Shown one piece after another: positions 32,516 to 44,247 of a DNA stretch of 64,000 nucleotides. Numbering within the stretch: the stretch's first letter is position 1; each line of letters begins with the position of its first letter. Location: the NCBI GenBank assembly GCA_030063045.1, contig JAQSEB010000202.1, positions 248,001 to 312,000 of the forward strand, read 5' to 3'. The DNA is from Pratylenchus scribneri. Its lineage: Eukaryota; Nematoda; Chromadorea; Rhabditida; Pratylenchidae. The notes under the pieces were generated by a model. It had not been told where the DNA came from, did not search any database, and worked only from the letters and a program-made list of their open reading frames with translations. The translations under genes were made by a program, and so were the position numbers.

Positions 32516-33110
32516 AGCATTAGACATTTTGGACTATTAGAGATTTTCGACTCATTCAAATTCTCGGAAATTTGCTGAGAATAATACGAAAAAATATTTT
32601 TAAAATTGGAAAATTTTTTGACAATTTTTCTCAAAATTTGTTATTTTCCTAGATATATTTTTGACAAAAATATTTTTATGTTTTAATTGAGGATAAGGAC
32701 AAGAATAAAAGTCAAAAATATTTTTGAGAATTTTATCTATTCTTGGAAAAATTCCCAGAATCTATATAATTACGAATATATTCTTGAATTTATTCTTATT
32801 GAGATACCGTCTTATTTTAAAGGAAAAACTAAAATTCACGGAATCGGAAATATTCTGAGAAAAAAGACGTGTTTTTGGAGTGCGGGGATCCCCGCCTCCC
32901 CGCAACCGCAATCCTTATTTTACAACGGATTTCTGCCAATTTTTTGGATTCGTATGCCGGATTTTTGTGAAAAACTAATGCTTTATTCTGATTGACCATC
33001 ATCAAAAACTTCTAAATACATGTTTTTAGGGAAAAATAAAAGTAAATTTTTTTGGAAAAATAGGGAGGGAATGAAGGCACTATTAACATTTCTTTTTAAC
33101 AAAAATTTAC

Positions 33111-33183
33111 TGTCAATGCAAGGGACATAGTCAGCATACACATTTTTAAATAAATATATTAGAAAAATGAAATAGAATAGCAT
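33111..33183 (-). CDS. Signal-peptide first exon, probably of the cysteine-rich gene
   Basis: Minus-strand ATG at 33183 encodes MLFYFIFLIYLFKNVYADYV and then PCID before a GTAAAT donor in phase 1. This fits the phase of the exon at 29671 and supplies the missing secretion signal. The distance of 3.4 kb and the absence of transcript evidence make the link tentative. Confidence 0.45.
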
Positions 33184-34680
33184 CTGTAAATATAAAATTT
33201 TAAATTTGTTTAAATAATTGGATCATAATAATTAACTAGCCAATTCATGGCTGGCTAAACGGTTACATTAGAATATAAAAATAAATCGACTTAGGAGATT
33301 TCCACACCGATAATTTCACGCTACCGGTGTAATGTTATCATCTAGCTATTGTGACTTTAATTTGCTTGGAAATCTCATCAGCAGTTTTCAACCTCGCCCC
33401 AAGCAAGCATGGTAAGAGATACAATGGTTGCTGGGTCTGATTAAAAGAAATAGCACAGGGTAAACAGAATGAAAAATTCTAATTTGCATAAAACTCTCGC
33501 GCATTTGTGTTTGACTTTTTTCACACAGTACATACCCATTCTAATAGAGACCACCTAAGTAAGAAGAAAAAATCTATTACCCTATTTTAGTCAGGTGAAT
33601 GGGTCAACCCTGCTGACGGTAACATAAAATTTTTTCAATAATTTCATTAATATACTAGAATGATTATAAAAAAGTATCGTTTGAAAGTCAAATATTTTAA
33701 TATTAATTTTTATTTGCATTAAAAAGGGATTTTTGAATGAATGCATCAAATATTTTGCCAACACTTTTATTTTATTGGTATTTTTTATCATCGACTTTTA
33801 TGAATTAATTAAAGCAATTTATAATATATTTTACGATTTGTGTTTAAAGGGAAAATTTTTGGCCAGTAAATTATGCGCATACTAATCATGAAGAATGAAA
33901 TATCAGAAAATAAATGATGACAAAAAATGACATCAAAATTAAATTCGAATTGAAAATGTCGGCAACAGTTGTTGCAAAAGAATTAAATTTACTCATGGAT
34001 CATCAAATGAGTTCTAGCGAAAACAATCGGAAATATTATGTTTAATGCATCAGCAAAATAAGTTGTATTTTAATTAATGGTGAATTAGGTATGAAGGCAA
34101 AATAAAAATTTTCAACATTCACAAATAAATATTAAGTATTTAATTTTAATTTTTTCCATATTTGAAATTGGCTGTGGACTCTGCGGCCATTCAAATTCTT
34201 CCATTTTTTTTCTTCACAGTTCTTATTAGAAAATTAAACTTTTTTTGACCCTTCCAAACTTTTTAGACTGGGTCAATCACAATGTGAATTTGTGCCAGAG
34301 TTCATTTTGTCCAGACACCAGATTTAATCAGCGAATTTTTAATTGTCGCCATTTGTGTTTCCATTTCTCATTTTTAAATCATTTTAATAAAAAAATTCGA
34401 TCAATACCGGCAAAAATCAAAGTTTAATGTTTAAATCCATATTAATGTAAACAAAAGCAGATGGTGGCCATTTTCTGGCTTTTTTGATAAGAATTACGAC
34501 TATTAGCTAGAGGAAAATGAATTGTATTTAAAAATAGAAAAAAAATTAAAATTTTTCATAATAAATATATGAAAATGCTCCTTTATTCAATGCTCGGAGG
34601 TCAAAGTAATGTGAAAATAACATAAATATTTTTCATTTTTGATAATTGTTTTTCAAACAAAAAATTTCACAATTTACTGT
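33184..34680. other. Interval without a firm gene
   Basis: The stretch at 34245-34427 on the plus strand has several cysteines (LCQSSFCPDTRFNQ, NCRHLCFHF) but no recognisable signal peptide or partner exon. Near 33300-33370 GAGATTTCC and GGAAATCTC form a weak inverted pair around CACCGATAATTTCACG. Nothing else stands out from A/T-rich background. Confidence 0.45.
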
Positions 34681-34850
34681 ATGGCAGTCACTTCTTCTGA
34701 TTCTTCATCCATCAACACTGTTCTTCACATTCATGTTCATCATCAGACAATTTTAAATTTTTATAAATTTATTTCTAATAAGTAACAAATTTTCTTAACC
34801 AAAAATAAAATACAAAATTATATTTTTAATATAATGAAAAAATTTTTTAC

Positions 34851-36724
34851 CTCCAATTTGCAAATGAACATCCTTGGTCGAGTTCACATATTCCGCATGT
34901 TTGGTGTCTAAAAAACATAAAATTTAAAATAAATTTAATATTATAGATAAGAAATTTTTATAAGAGTACCACAACAGGATATATTTGATCGAATTTTTGA
35001 TTCTTAATAATTGATTAGATATAGATTGGAATATAAAATTATTAAATCATTTTTTTCTAAAAATTTTTATTAAAAAAATTAATTAGAATTTAAATACTAA
35101 TTTTATTGAATTATACTATATGCAAATAATATAAGTAAAAGAAAATTGTTCTATGTTTATTAGACTATTGTTCGCAAATTCAAAAGTAAAAAATCCAAAA
35201 ATCCTTTATTTTATTGTTACAAAAATTTATTTTAATTATAGATAATGGTAACAAATTTTTGTTTGAATATCACCCAAAATAATTCCACTGCCTCCTTCAT
35301 CCATAACAAAAATACTCAAAAAAGATCAAACCAAACTCACCATCATCAAACATTCGCATTCGGGTTTGATCCCAGCCCAAGCGAATATAGCAATATGAAC
35401 CACCATTGAAAGTCAAAATCATTTCATTGGCCTCAAAGTCATCCGCAATTGCGGCGCATTTCTCCATATCCTCTGGGTGGACAATAGTGATTTTAGGTGG
35501 CTGTTTCATGTTGTCAGTGAGCAAGGCAAAAGGTACCTCCCAATGACCATGGGCATAAATAAAACTACAATAAAGTAAAAATTTAAAATAATTATTTTAA
35601 TATATTTATATTATATTTGTAATTTTAGCAATATTAATATAGAATAAAATCTCTTTTAAAATATTCGATTTGAGATATATAAAAAATACTCACGCACGAA
35701 CACGTCCATCCTTATGGACAAATTGAACGGCATTTACGAAATGATCAGGCAAATCATCAGGTGAATTTACTGGCTTCATCCGGGCAAAATCTTTCTGATA
35801 AAAGACTTGCAATTTTTCCTCTTCAGTTGGCTCATCAAACAGCGTATATGTGCATTTTTCGTTCAGGCATTTCTTCAAGCTTTGACCTCGCTGAATTTTT
35901 TAGTGAAAAAATTAACTTTTTAGAAATAAAGCATAAAAATTTATAGGGATTATAATTAGCTAACATTTAGTTTAGGCAAAAATTTTATTTATTATTTTTG
36001 CATTTTTGGTCTGAATAAGAAGTGGATAGATAATACGAAAAATAGGCCAATTTGCTATTATCATATTAGATTACTAATCTTACCTAGCTCCAATTATTAT
36101 AAAAATTCTCTTGGTCCACACTCCATATCAAATTTGCAAATCATATTATTAAAAAATTTTTTGTAAAAGACAAAAATCAATTAAATAGATTATTTTAATT
36201 CTATGTCAAATTCCAGAAAATATCAAGGGATAAATGGATTTGTTATTGTTAAGTTTGATCAATGCATATCCAATTTCCATGCATTCGGTTAGAAGAACAG
36301 ATATAAACCATAAAAAATTGATAATCTTTATTTTATACTAATCATTTTGATGCCTAGTGAACATTTATATAACACAGATATATACCAAAAAAATTGATTC
36401 TCCTTATCTTATAATTTATATTTTATACCAACCATTTTGATGTTCAGCGAACATTTGGACAGAGCCGCAAAAAACAATGAAAAATTAGTGTTTTGATCGA
36501 ATCCCGACAACATATCAAGAGTCAAAATGCTGGTAAATTCTTGATCACGCAAATTAGCACCATTAGCCAAGCTTTCAAGAAATTCTGCCTGGCTTTGTTG
36601 CGGGATGACCGGCGACTTTTCTTCATTATCTTCAACACTAGTGAAACGGGTGATCAACTCCTCATTTTCAGTGCCAATATTGATGGCAACACAGCGGTCC
36701 TCTTCGAATGGTGTCAACACTTTC
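34851..36724 (-). CDS. Unrecognised multi-exon gene, both ends incomplete
   Basis: Minus-strand exons 36724-36433, 35890-35694, 35564-35341 and 34907-34851 connect in frame (phases 0, 2, 1, 1), giving about 257 residues. They contain PFEEDRCVAINIGTENEEL, SLKKCLNEKCTYTLFDEP, ALLTDNMKQPPKITIVHPED and GGSYCYIRLGWDQTRMRMF. The first exon needs two bases from an upstream exon that I could not place between 36725 and 37215. A last exon is expected left of 34851; the open stretch near 34680-34750 is a candidate without a clear acceptor. Evenly distributed charged and aromatic residues suggest a globular, perhaps extracellular domain. The gene follows the 37216-39499 gene on the same strand, but I see no sequence relation. 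Confidence 0.6.
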
Positions 36725-37215
36725 CTGTATATGGAAATAAAATCGAATTTTATGATTTAAAAATGAAAATTTTTATTATTTCGCTAAATTTTATGCTATT
36801 CTTTGTGGGATTATAGAAAGCATGGTATTCAATAATCCCATTTTTACTATTTATGATTAATAAATAATTGATAATTTACCAAATTTTACTAAAGATGATT
36901 TTTATTTTTTTTCCTATTTGCATTTAAGACTAATAGGCTGATTGAGGGAATATATATATATAAACCGGTCTATCAAATTGCCAATCTGTGGCAAATGGTG
37001 AAAGGACTCACTATCATTTTGGATTGGATTAGATTGGGTTTAGGTTTAGTATGATTGGCACTTTGATTATCAATTATGTTAGAGTGATTGGCCCTTTTAT
37101 CACGCCTTGTTCCTTTTCCGCCTTCCCTTTATGGGAACCAAATCTCCATTATTATCATTTTTAAAAGCTTATACCATTATGTTTATATATGAAACATCAA
37201 TCGATTTTATGGCCA

Positions 37216-39499
37216 TTAATTCATCATACATTTTGTATTATAATTGATAGAAGGAAACAATGAATAAATCCAAATTTTAATCTTAAAAAAATACAAAGCT
37301 AACTTTTCCAAGCTGAACGAAGTGGTCAATTCGATTTGTCCACTATCAGTGATTTTCAATTTCAGAGCATGGAGCTTTGTTTTTTTATCCCATAAATTAT
37401 CATTATTTTTCAATGCATAATGACATCCAATTAACATCAGATTTTGACTGAAATTGGGATCATCATGATTCTCGATGGTAAATTTAGGATCCAGCGATTC
37501 GCCCCGATTTTTTGGGTCTAATTGGCCAGCAAAACAGATCAATATACTGCAAAAATAATTAAAAATTGGTAGGAAAATAATAACAAAATATTCACCCATT
37601 ATCACATTTTCCTGCAATATCCTCCTTGCAAATGAGCAGTTGAATAATATGTTTGCCTTTTTTATGGTCCTCATTAGTCGAATTGCAATCAACAATTGGC
37701 TTAAAATGAAGCCGAGCCGGAGCAGAAACTGGAGCAATTTCACCTGCACGAGATGCACCATCAACCCAGCCTTGGAATATACTAAAATTTAAATATATAA
37801 GAAAACCCAAAAATGGGTATGTTTTTTCCGATGATGTATTTTTTTTATTTTTAGCAGTTTTGGAATCCATATTCATGAATTTGAATTCAGAGACGCTTGT
37901 CATTTATATATAAGATCATTTTTAGCATCTGAGACTTCTATACAAATCAGAAGATTCAAAAAATGAATTATAATTATCATCTATCTTATTATATTATTTT
38001 TTGATATTAATATAGCCACTTCAAGATAATACCAAAAAAATTAGGCAAAAGATTTTAGGTAGTTATATTATTTAATAGGTGTGAATACTAGATTTAGCAT
38101 AATATTTTATATTTGTAATCATATCTCGAAGACAAAGTTTAAAAATAATTTATAAGAAAAATTTTGAATTTACAATGAAAAAAAAAATAAAATAAAAATG
38201 AACCAAAATATTGTAAGGCCTTATTATTTGGAAAATTGAGATTTTAGGATGTAGGTTTATGGTTAGTTAGACTTCATAATGGAAGACAATAAGTCTATTA
38301 TGGTCTCAAAAACCGGGTTTTCTGATTTCGACGAGAGAATTTTAAATTTATTCAATTTTTATTAAATTAAAGAACTTCAATATAATAATTGTTTATTTCA
38401 AAAATGGACATTTGATTTTGACCCTTTTCACTACATTAAAAAACTTACACATATCCATCGCTTTCCATTGTGATCAATGGTCGTTTTTTGGCCTCTTCCG
38501 AATCCAGGCGTTCACCAGTTAAATAATCCACAGCAACTTTGCTCGGATCAAATGCAATTTGCTGCTTTTCGCCATTTTCAGCAGCCTTGAAGATTAATGG
38601 GCGGCGTCGACGATTGCCAACTTTCTTGTCATGCAGCAATTCCATGGCATTGCTTCCAGAATTTGAAGAAATATTCTTTTCACCTTCAAGAAATTGGCCA
38701 TTTTCGTCCGGATTCACAGCAGATGCCAGGAGAAAAGCCTTATTTTCAGTCCCATTTGCCTTTGCATCTGAATAATTTTATCCGAAAAACATTAAATATT
38801 TTTTTTGACATTTCTTTAGAAATTAATTATAAACCTTTATTCAAAATTGCCGAATCATTTATTCCAATTTCCCCCTTGTTTCCTGCAGCAACTGCCGGAG
38901 GAAAAGTCTCATTTTTTTTCTCATTAGGCTTCAAATCTGCATTAATAATTAAATCCGTTATATTTTTGATGTTTTTAAAATTAATTAAATAACCTTTTCC
39001 AAGAATCTCTCCATTAATCGATTCCATAGTCAAATCGGTTGAAGATGAAAAATTATCGGCAGCTGATGTTAATTCATCAATTGATGGGCCGATGGATTGG
39101 CCATTTCCAGCAACATCTGAATTTTATGAATAAATAAAAAATAATTATTTTGCCCATCTTCACGATCTGATGAAGGGCGATTCCTAATGATTTTGGCAAC
39201 AATATGCTCAGCAGTACCGATGGATTGGCCATTTTCATTCGGATCTAAATTTTGTGAACAAAATTAATTTGAAATTAATCATTTATAAATAAAGAATTTT
39301 TAATTTAATTTATTTTAAAATTTATTTAAATTACAAAAATAAATTTTAGTCAACCTCCAAGATCAAATGAAGGTCGATCGGTGCTGCTGATATTGACAAC
39401 ATTTTGTTGTTCAGAAGCAGCAGAAGGAAGCCCAATAATGGGAATCACAAGGGCAAAAACAAAAAAGATGTTGATGAGAAAGGAGGAATAAATCCTCAT
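37216..39499 (-). CDS. Secreted protein with repeated linker exons, paralogue of 25630-26516
   Basis: Seven minus-strand exons (39499-39355, 39244-39164, 39116-38994, 38936-38835, 38767-38449, 37781-37596, 37546-37216) give 428 residues with no internal stop. The N-terminus MRIYSSFLINIFFVFALVI is a signal peptide. Exons 2, 3 and 4 are symmetrical phase-1 units whose starts resemble each other (DPNENGQSIG, VAGNGQSIG, LKPNEKKNE), and exon 5 contains NPDENGQFLEG: a low-complexity linker grown by exon duplication. Exons 6 and 7 hold the conserved core (VDGASRAGEIAPV, ICKEDIAGKC, ILICFAGQLDP, LIGCHYALKN) shared with the 267-residue gene at 25630. Exon 5 also has a basic NRRRRP motif that could be a cleavage site. 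Function unknown. Confidence 0.72.
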
Positions 39500-39719
39500 T
39501 TCTTCCTAAAATTTATATTAAAAAATAAAAGTGATTAAATTTATGATTAAAAGAATATATTTTTGGTTTTAAAATCCAAACGAATTAATAAAAATCATTT
39601 TGAATTTTAATTTATGCACTTTAGGGTCCAAATTATTGAATAATTAAATAGGAATGAATGTTATTTGGCCCTTCTTCAATTTATTCTTCTTTCATTTGTT
39701 TCTTCTTTTCTTCCTCTCA

Positions 39720-41048
39720 TTAATCCCCTCCAATGGCCACATGCCCAAAAGTGCCATCAAATTGGCCAATGCCAACGGCAATGACCAAGGCGAATGCCAG
39801 CATCAAGAAATTGGCATTGAATGGAATTTGAATGCCGCCACCAATGTTGATGAACAATTTCGGGCCGCCACCACCACCGCCAAACAGTCCAAGCGCCGAA
39901 TTGCAGAAACTCGTATTGCACATTGCGCATTCAGAGCAGTTTTCAAATTGTTGGAGGAGGACGGAAGAGATGTTAAAATAACTGTCCAATTTGCTAGTGT
40001 TGGTTTGATTGCACTGAAGGTAGTCATTCCAATCATTGCAGGCACGAATTTCTAACGAAAATTATTATATTAGAAATATTTAAAGGATACTATTTAATTT
40101 GGCGAATAAATTATTGAAAATGTCGAAAAGATCATAATGGTCTAATGGTTTGTCCTAGACCCCCAAACCTTATACCCAATCGATAGATCTCGTCAAGACG
40201 CGTCGATTGACAAATATTTTGTCGTGGTTTGATCAAAAATTAATGGTCTTAAATCATTTGAACCATCATATGGGTTTTGATTTAAAACTTATTAAAAAAT
40301 GGTTAAATCCGAGCCAAATCATTATCAAAAGATGCGACTCGATGTGAGCTATCGAATGGGTATATGGTTAAGAGCCTTGGATAAAAAACTGATCCATTGT
40401 AAACCATTATATTCTATTCGCCATTTTCAGTAATTTATTTGCCAAATTCAGATATTTCCCAATATTTGAATTTATTGAACTTAATTTTCAACTGAAACTT
40501 GTTCTAGGAATATGTTTTAAACCACTTAAACCATATAGTGGGTATGGTTCAAAATCAATTAAACCATGACAAATTATATATAATTCGATGCGTCTTGACG
40601 AGCTCTGACCAATGGTATATAGTTTGTGAATTTTGGGCAAACCATTAAACCGTTATACTCTTTTCATTATTTTAAATGTTTTTTTCGCCATTTTCAACGT
40701 TTTTTTCGCCATTTTAAATATTTCCCTTTAAAATATTTAACCTTGGCCCTTGCAAACGGCCTTGAGGCAATGGGTGGTGTCGGGGCTGCATTGCGTTTCG
40801 TTGTAGCCAATCCATGTTTTGAAAAGCAATGGTTGCTCATAATCTTGCTTCTCCGGATTCCACTTCTTCTTTGGCGACTCGGAATAGTTATACTTGTGAC
40901 TATCATAGTTGGCAACCAAGTTGGAATAGCATTTCAATGGAGGCTTCGTTGTTTTCGATGGATGGACACCGCCCAAATTGGCCAGGACAAGCACAAAAAT
41001 GATTGGAATGAAGACACAGAACATGATGGTAGTAGTCGATGCTTTCAT
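39720..41048 (-). CDS. Second Ly6/uPAR-like GPI-anchored surface protein
   Basis: Minus-strand exons 41048-40742 and 40051-39720 join at phase 1 into 212 residues. After MKAS, residues 9-26 (MFCVFIPIIFVLVLANLG) are a signal peptide. The ectodomain has about ten cysteines starting KCYSNL and closing with NCSECAMCNTSFCN, the terminal CC...CN arrangement of the LU/three-finger fold, with several N-glycosylation sites. A Gly-rich linker leads to a hydrophobic segment (FLMLAFALVIAVGIG) near the stop, consistent with a GPI signal, although about 16 residues follow it. It is the same type of protein as 14419-16403 with low overall identity. The single intron is occupied by the inverted-repeat element at 40131-40660. 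Confidence 0.75.
40131..40660. mobile_element. Inverted-repeat element in the intron of a Ly6-like gene
   Basis: Left arm ATAATGGTCTAATGGTTTG ... CTCGTCAAGACGCGTCGA and right arm in inverse (TCGATGCGTCTTGACGAG ... CAAACCATTAAACCGTTAT) flank about 330 bp containing internal AAACCAT/ATGGTTT pairs. A short diverged relative (AACGGTTCAATGGTTTGTCC) is at about 50119-50175 in an intron of the 16-exon gene. Target duplication not identified. Confidence 0.75.
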
Positions 41049-44000
41049 TTTGAAGATGAATTAGGATTTTGTTGAAAATTTATGAACTCTTAAAAATTGA
41101 TAGGGAAAATATGAAAAAAGGAGCATTTGGAAATAATTTTAACAAATTAAAAATGCGCGAGAGAAAAATTTTTAACTGAAAATTTTTAGTGTAATTAAAA
41201 TTTTTAAAAAAAAATCATTTTTCTTATTTAGTAGTTTTTTAATATATTTTAAAATTCATTGCGATCTTACAATTCATTCTTATTTTGTTAATTTTGGTTA
41301 AAAAAATAAAATCCAATGAAGAAAATGATTATTCAATTTTATTTATTTATAATTATAAAAATTCATTTATTAGTTTTGGGCCAAAATGGACAAAATAAAA
41401 TAAATGGATGATTGGGCTGTGGCTGATTTTGTTCGTTTTCATTTTCATCCCATCCCAAAAAAACATCATTCGAATACGTGTAAAAATTTTATTGGTGAAA
41501 ATTATGAATGAATCAGCTCGAATGGCACATATTAAATTTAAAAAAATGATTTCATTGGGAAAATAATATTTAGAAAAATAATTAAGGAAAAATAATGAAC
41601 GGACTTTGGACTCGAATTTTAAATTATAAAATTAAAAAAATATAAAATGAAAATTTATAAAGGGATTGGATATAGCCAAGTTAAAATTTGTCAATATTAT
41701 GAATTTTTTTTGGTTTAATTTTTATAACATTTCTTCGTTCTTTTTTGTATATTTTTTTTCTTTTTACCCTTTAATAGGATGTGATAAAATCCTCAGCTAT
41801 TAATTTGATATTGAATTGTAATTTTATTATTCTAATTAGAGGTCGCCAGCCAACACGATCAAGCCATCGGTCGAAAATTTTGGCCTAGTCTCGATCTTTG
41901 ATCCAGTCTCGATTTTTCATTCGGTCTCAGTCTCAATCAATCATGGTCTCTGTCTCGGAAGGTCCTAGTCCAAAAATCCTAAAAATCTCTCCGAGATTCG
42001 AGAATATCTAAGGTCAATTTTAAATTTTCAAAAATATATTTAAAGGTTAAAAAAAGTAAATAAAATGACATAATAATAAGGAAAAAAATGAAGAATTTAT
42101 TCAAATTTCAAATATCATGAAAAGTTGCCTTCAAAAAAAGTCGTCACTTTTCTTAGACCGATCGAGACTTCGACCGAGAGTCTCGATCCAATTTTGGTCT
42201 TAGTCAAATCTCAGTTTCCAGGAAAAAACGCAATCGAAATCTAAACCGAGAGTCTCTGTTCAGTCTCGGACGAGATCTCGGTAAGTCTCGGTGAGAGTCT
42301 CGTCTCGTCAGACTCTAATTGTTAAGACAAGCTCATCAGTGGAACAGAGTGAGTAATCCCTAAATCACCTGGGTTTTCTCTTGTTCCCCGAATTCGGTAC
42401 TTCAATTCTTTATAACTTCATTTTTCACCACACTCGAATGGGCCTTTTGCCGGTAACAGAAAATAAATATTCAAATTTTTGACTTTTATTGAAAAGATCT
42501 TTAATTTATTAATTTTGTTGGTCTTTGATCGGTTATTTCATTAAAATATCCTTAATCTATCTCTGCGATTGTTTTTTACCCCCTTTTTTTTCCATTCCAT
42601 CCTGCAAAATTCAATTTTCACAGCCCCCAGCATTTTTATTCGCGAATAACAAATTCGCGTCGTGGTCATCGGCCAATTTTCAATTTTTTCTTCCTTCACC
42701 ACTTCGTTTTACCTTTTCATTTTCATCATTTCCCCATACCCAAACCCATTCGATTAATTCACCAGCGATTCCAGGTGAATTTTTCATTGATTTGTGTAAA
42801 TTCTGCTAAAAAAAAGTGGTAAAAAGCATAAATCAATTTAACATTTAGCTCTTTGTTTTGCTTTCGCACATCCCAGTTTCGGGTCCTGTTGCTAGACTTT
42901 TCCTTTTTTTTACCAAATTTGCATAATTTTTGCTTACTTAAGAAAAGGTTCCAAACAAAAATCAAATCAGAATTCATTGTTTAGGAGCACACAATTTGAT
43001 TTCCATGATTTATTATTCGTGAAATATTTTTATTATATGAAATATTTAATTGCATCTAATTTTTTGTCTTTCCAATAATTTATATTTCCTATCCATTATA
43101 CAAATTCCAAATTATTTTATTACTTTTTCAAATTCCCCCATAAATTTGCCTATAATATTTTCCTATAATATTTTCCAATCCCTCTTTCCCATTCAAATTC
43201 AAAATTAGGTCAAACTTTTTTTCCACAACTTTCCAAGTTCCAAAAATTTGCCCAAAGCAATATGCAAATAAATGCCACAAAAAATGGGCGGATTAGGCTA
43301 TTTCTCATTTCTTATTTTTGCCCATTAATTTTCACTGCCAATTTGAAATGCAGTCTCTCCATTAGTCATGCCCTCTCTAATTCTCATTTGCACAACCACC
43401 ATGTTTCGTCTCCTGCTGGGCATCTACTTATTTATAAGAAATTTTGCATAATTTTTCGAGCTATTAGAACTCGTTAAGTTGATGCGCACACAAGCTGATT
43501 TGCTAATTTAGCATTTTTTTTAGAAATATTCATTTCTATTTAATTTTTTAATTATTATTATTACCAATATCCTTTTTTATTTTATTTATTTTATTTTTTA
43601 TGTTCGTTGCTTTATTTTATTACCTTCTCAATTGCCTCATAAATTCCGACTATAATTATTAGAAAATAGAAATTATTTCCTTCTTATTCAAATAAAAAAT
43701 GAGGTCAACTTTATTCATAAAAAAGAACGCGCTCCAACTTCCGAATATTAGCCCAAGGCAATATGCAAATATATGCACAAAAAATGGGCGGATTAGGCTA
43801 TTTCTTGCCCATTACCCATTAAATAGAAGTGTCCATTATCTTATCCTTTCATTCATTCAAATGGAAATGAAAAATCACTTTCATTTTGCCCGAAGCCATA
43901 TTATTCAATTAATGGAAAAAATGAGCTTTTCATTTTTACATCGTTTTCTGACCCAGATAAAATCTCCCGCCTAATCCCCCACCTCTTTTTTAGCCAACAT

Positions 44001-44247
44001 TTTTGTTTGTATTTAAGGAAAAATGATGGAACTCTCCGATAAATGAATAATTCTATCGCTTTGGCTTATGGGAAAATTCTAAAATAAAAGGCTATTTAAG
44101 GGGGGGACAAATAAAAAATATTAAAATATCCAAAAGTAAAATTATTTAATTCAGAGTATTTGAATTCAATCTTCAAGAACATTTTCTCTTTTTAATTTGG
44201 CATCTTTAAAATTATTCATCAATCCAAGAATAATAGCGACATTTATA
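41049..44247. other. Divergent promoter interval with repeats
   Basis: This separates the minus-strand Ly6-like gene from the plus-strand gene at 44248. At 41838-42319 lies an element whose ends (TTAGAGGTCGCC ... GTCAGACTCTAA) are imperfectly inverted and whose flanks are full of GTCTCG/CGAGAC hexamers. At about 43200-43345 and 43690-43825 there is a diverged direct repeat (both contain CAATATGCAAATA, then AAAAATGGGCGGATTAGGCT). No coding frame with splice support was found. Confidence 0.55.
41838..42319. mobile_element. Decayed MITE with GTCTCG hexamer arrays
   Basis: GTCTCGAT/ATCGAGAC words accumulate toward both ends, with an A/T-rich centre. The termini TTAGAG and CTCTAA are inverted. 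It would be an older member of the simple-word MITE set; flanking ATTCTAAT and ATTGTTAA agree at only five of eight positions. Confidence 0.55.

Larger units (their letters stand above)
29672..33110. other. Repeat-filled interval, probably a large first intron
   Basis: If the exon at 33111-33183 belongs to the cysteine-rich gene, this is one intron of 3.4 kb among introns mostly under 100 bp. It contains the inverted-repeat element at about 30270-30750, the MITE at 31054-31922, and G+C-rich repeats at 32400-32515. Open frames at 30776-31310, 31739-32224 and 32687-32995 follow repeat composition and have no splice support. Confidence 0.5.

Noticed and set aside
36724..37216. Joining the genes at 34851-36724 and 37216-39499 into one long gene
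   Set aside because: The upstream gene ends with a stop at a position matching the stop of its paralogue at 25630, and phases do not connect; two genes are more likely.
39654..40055. 133-codon plus-strand frame
   Set aside because: It overlaps exon 2 of the minus-strand Ly6-like gene, whose cysteine pattern and GPI signal are far more convincing.
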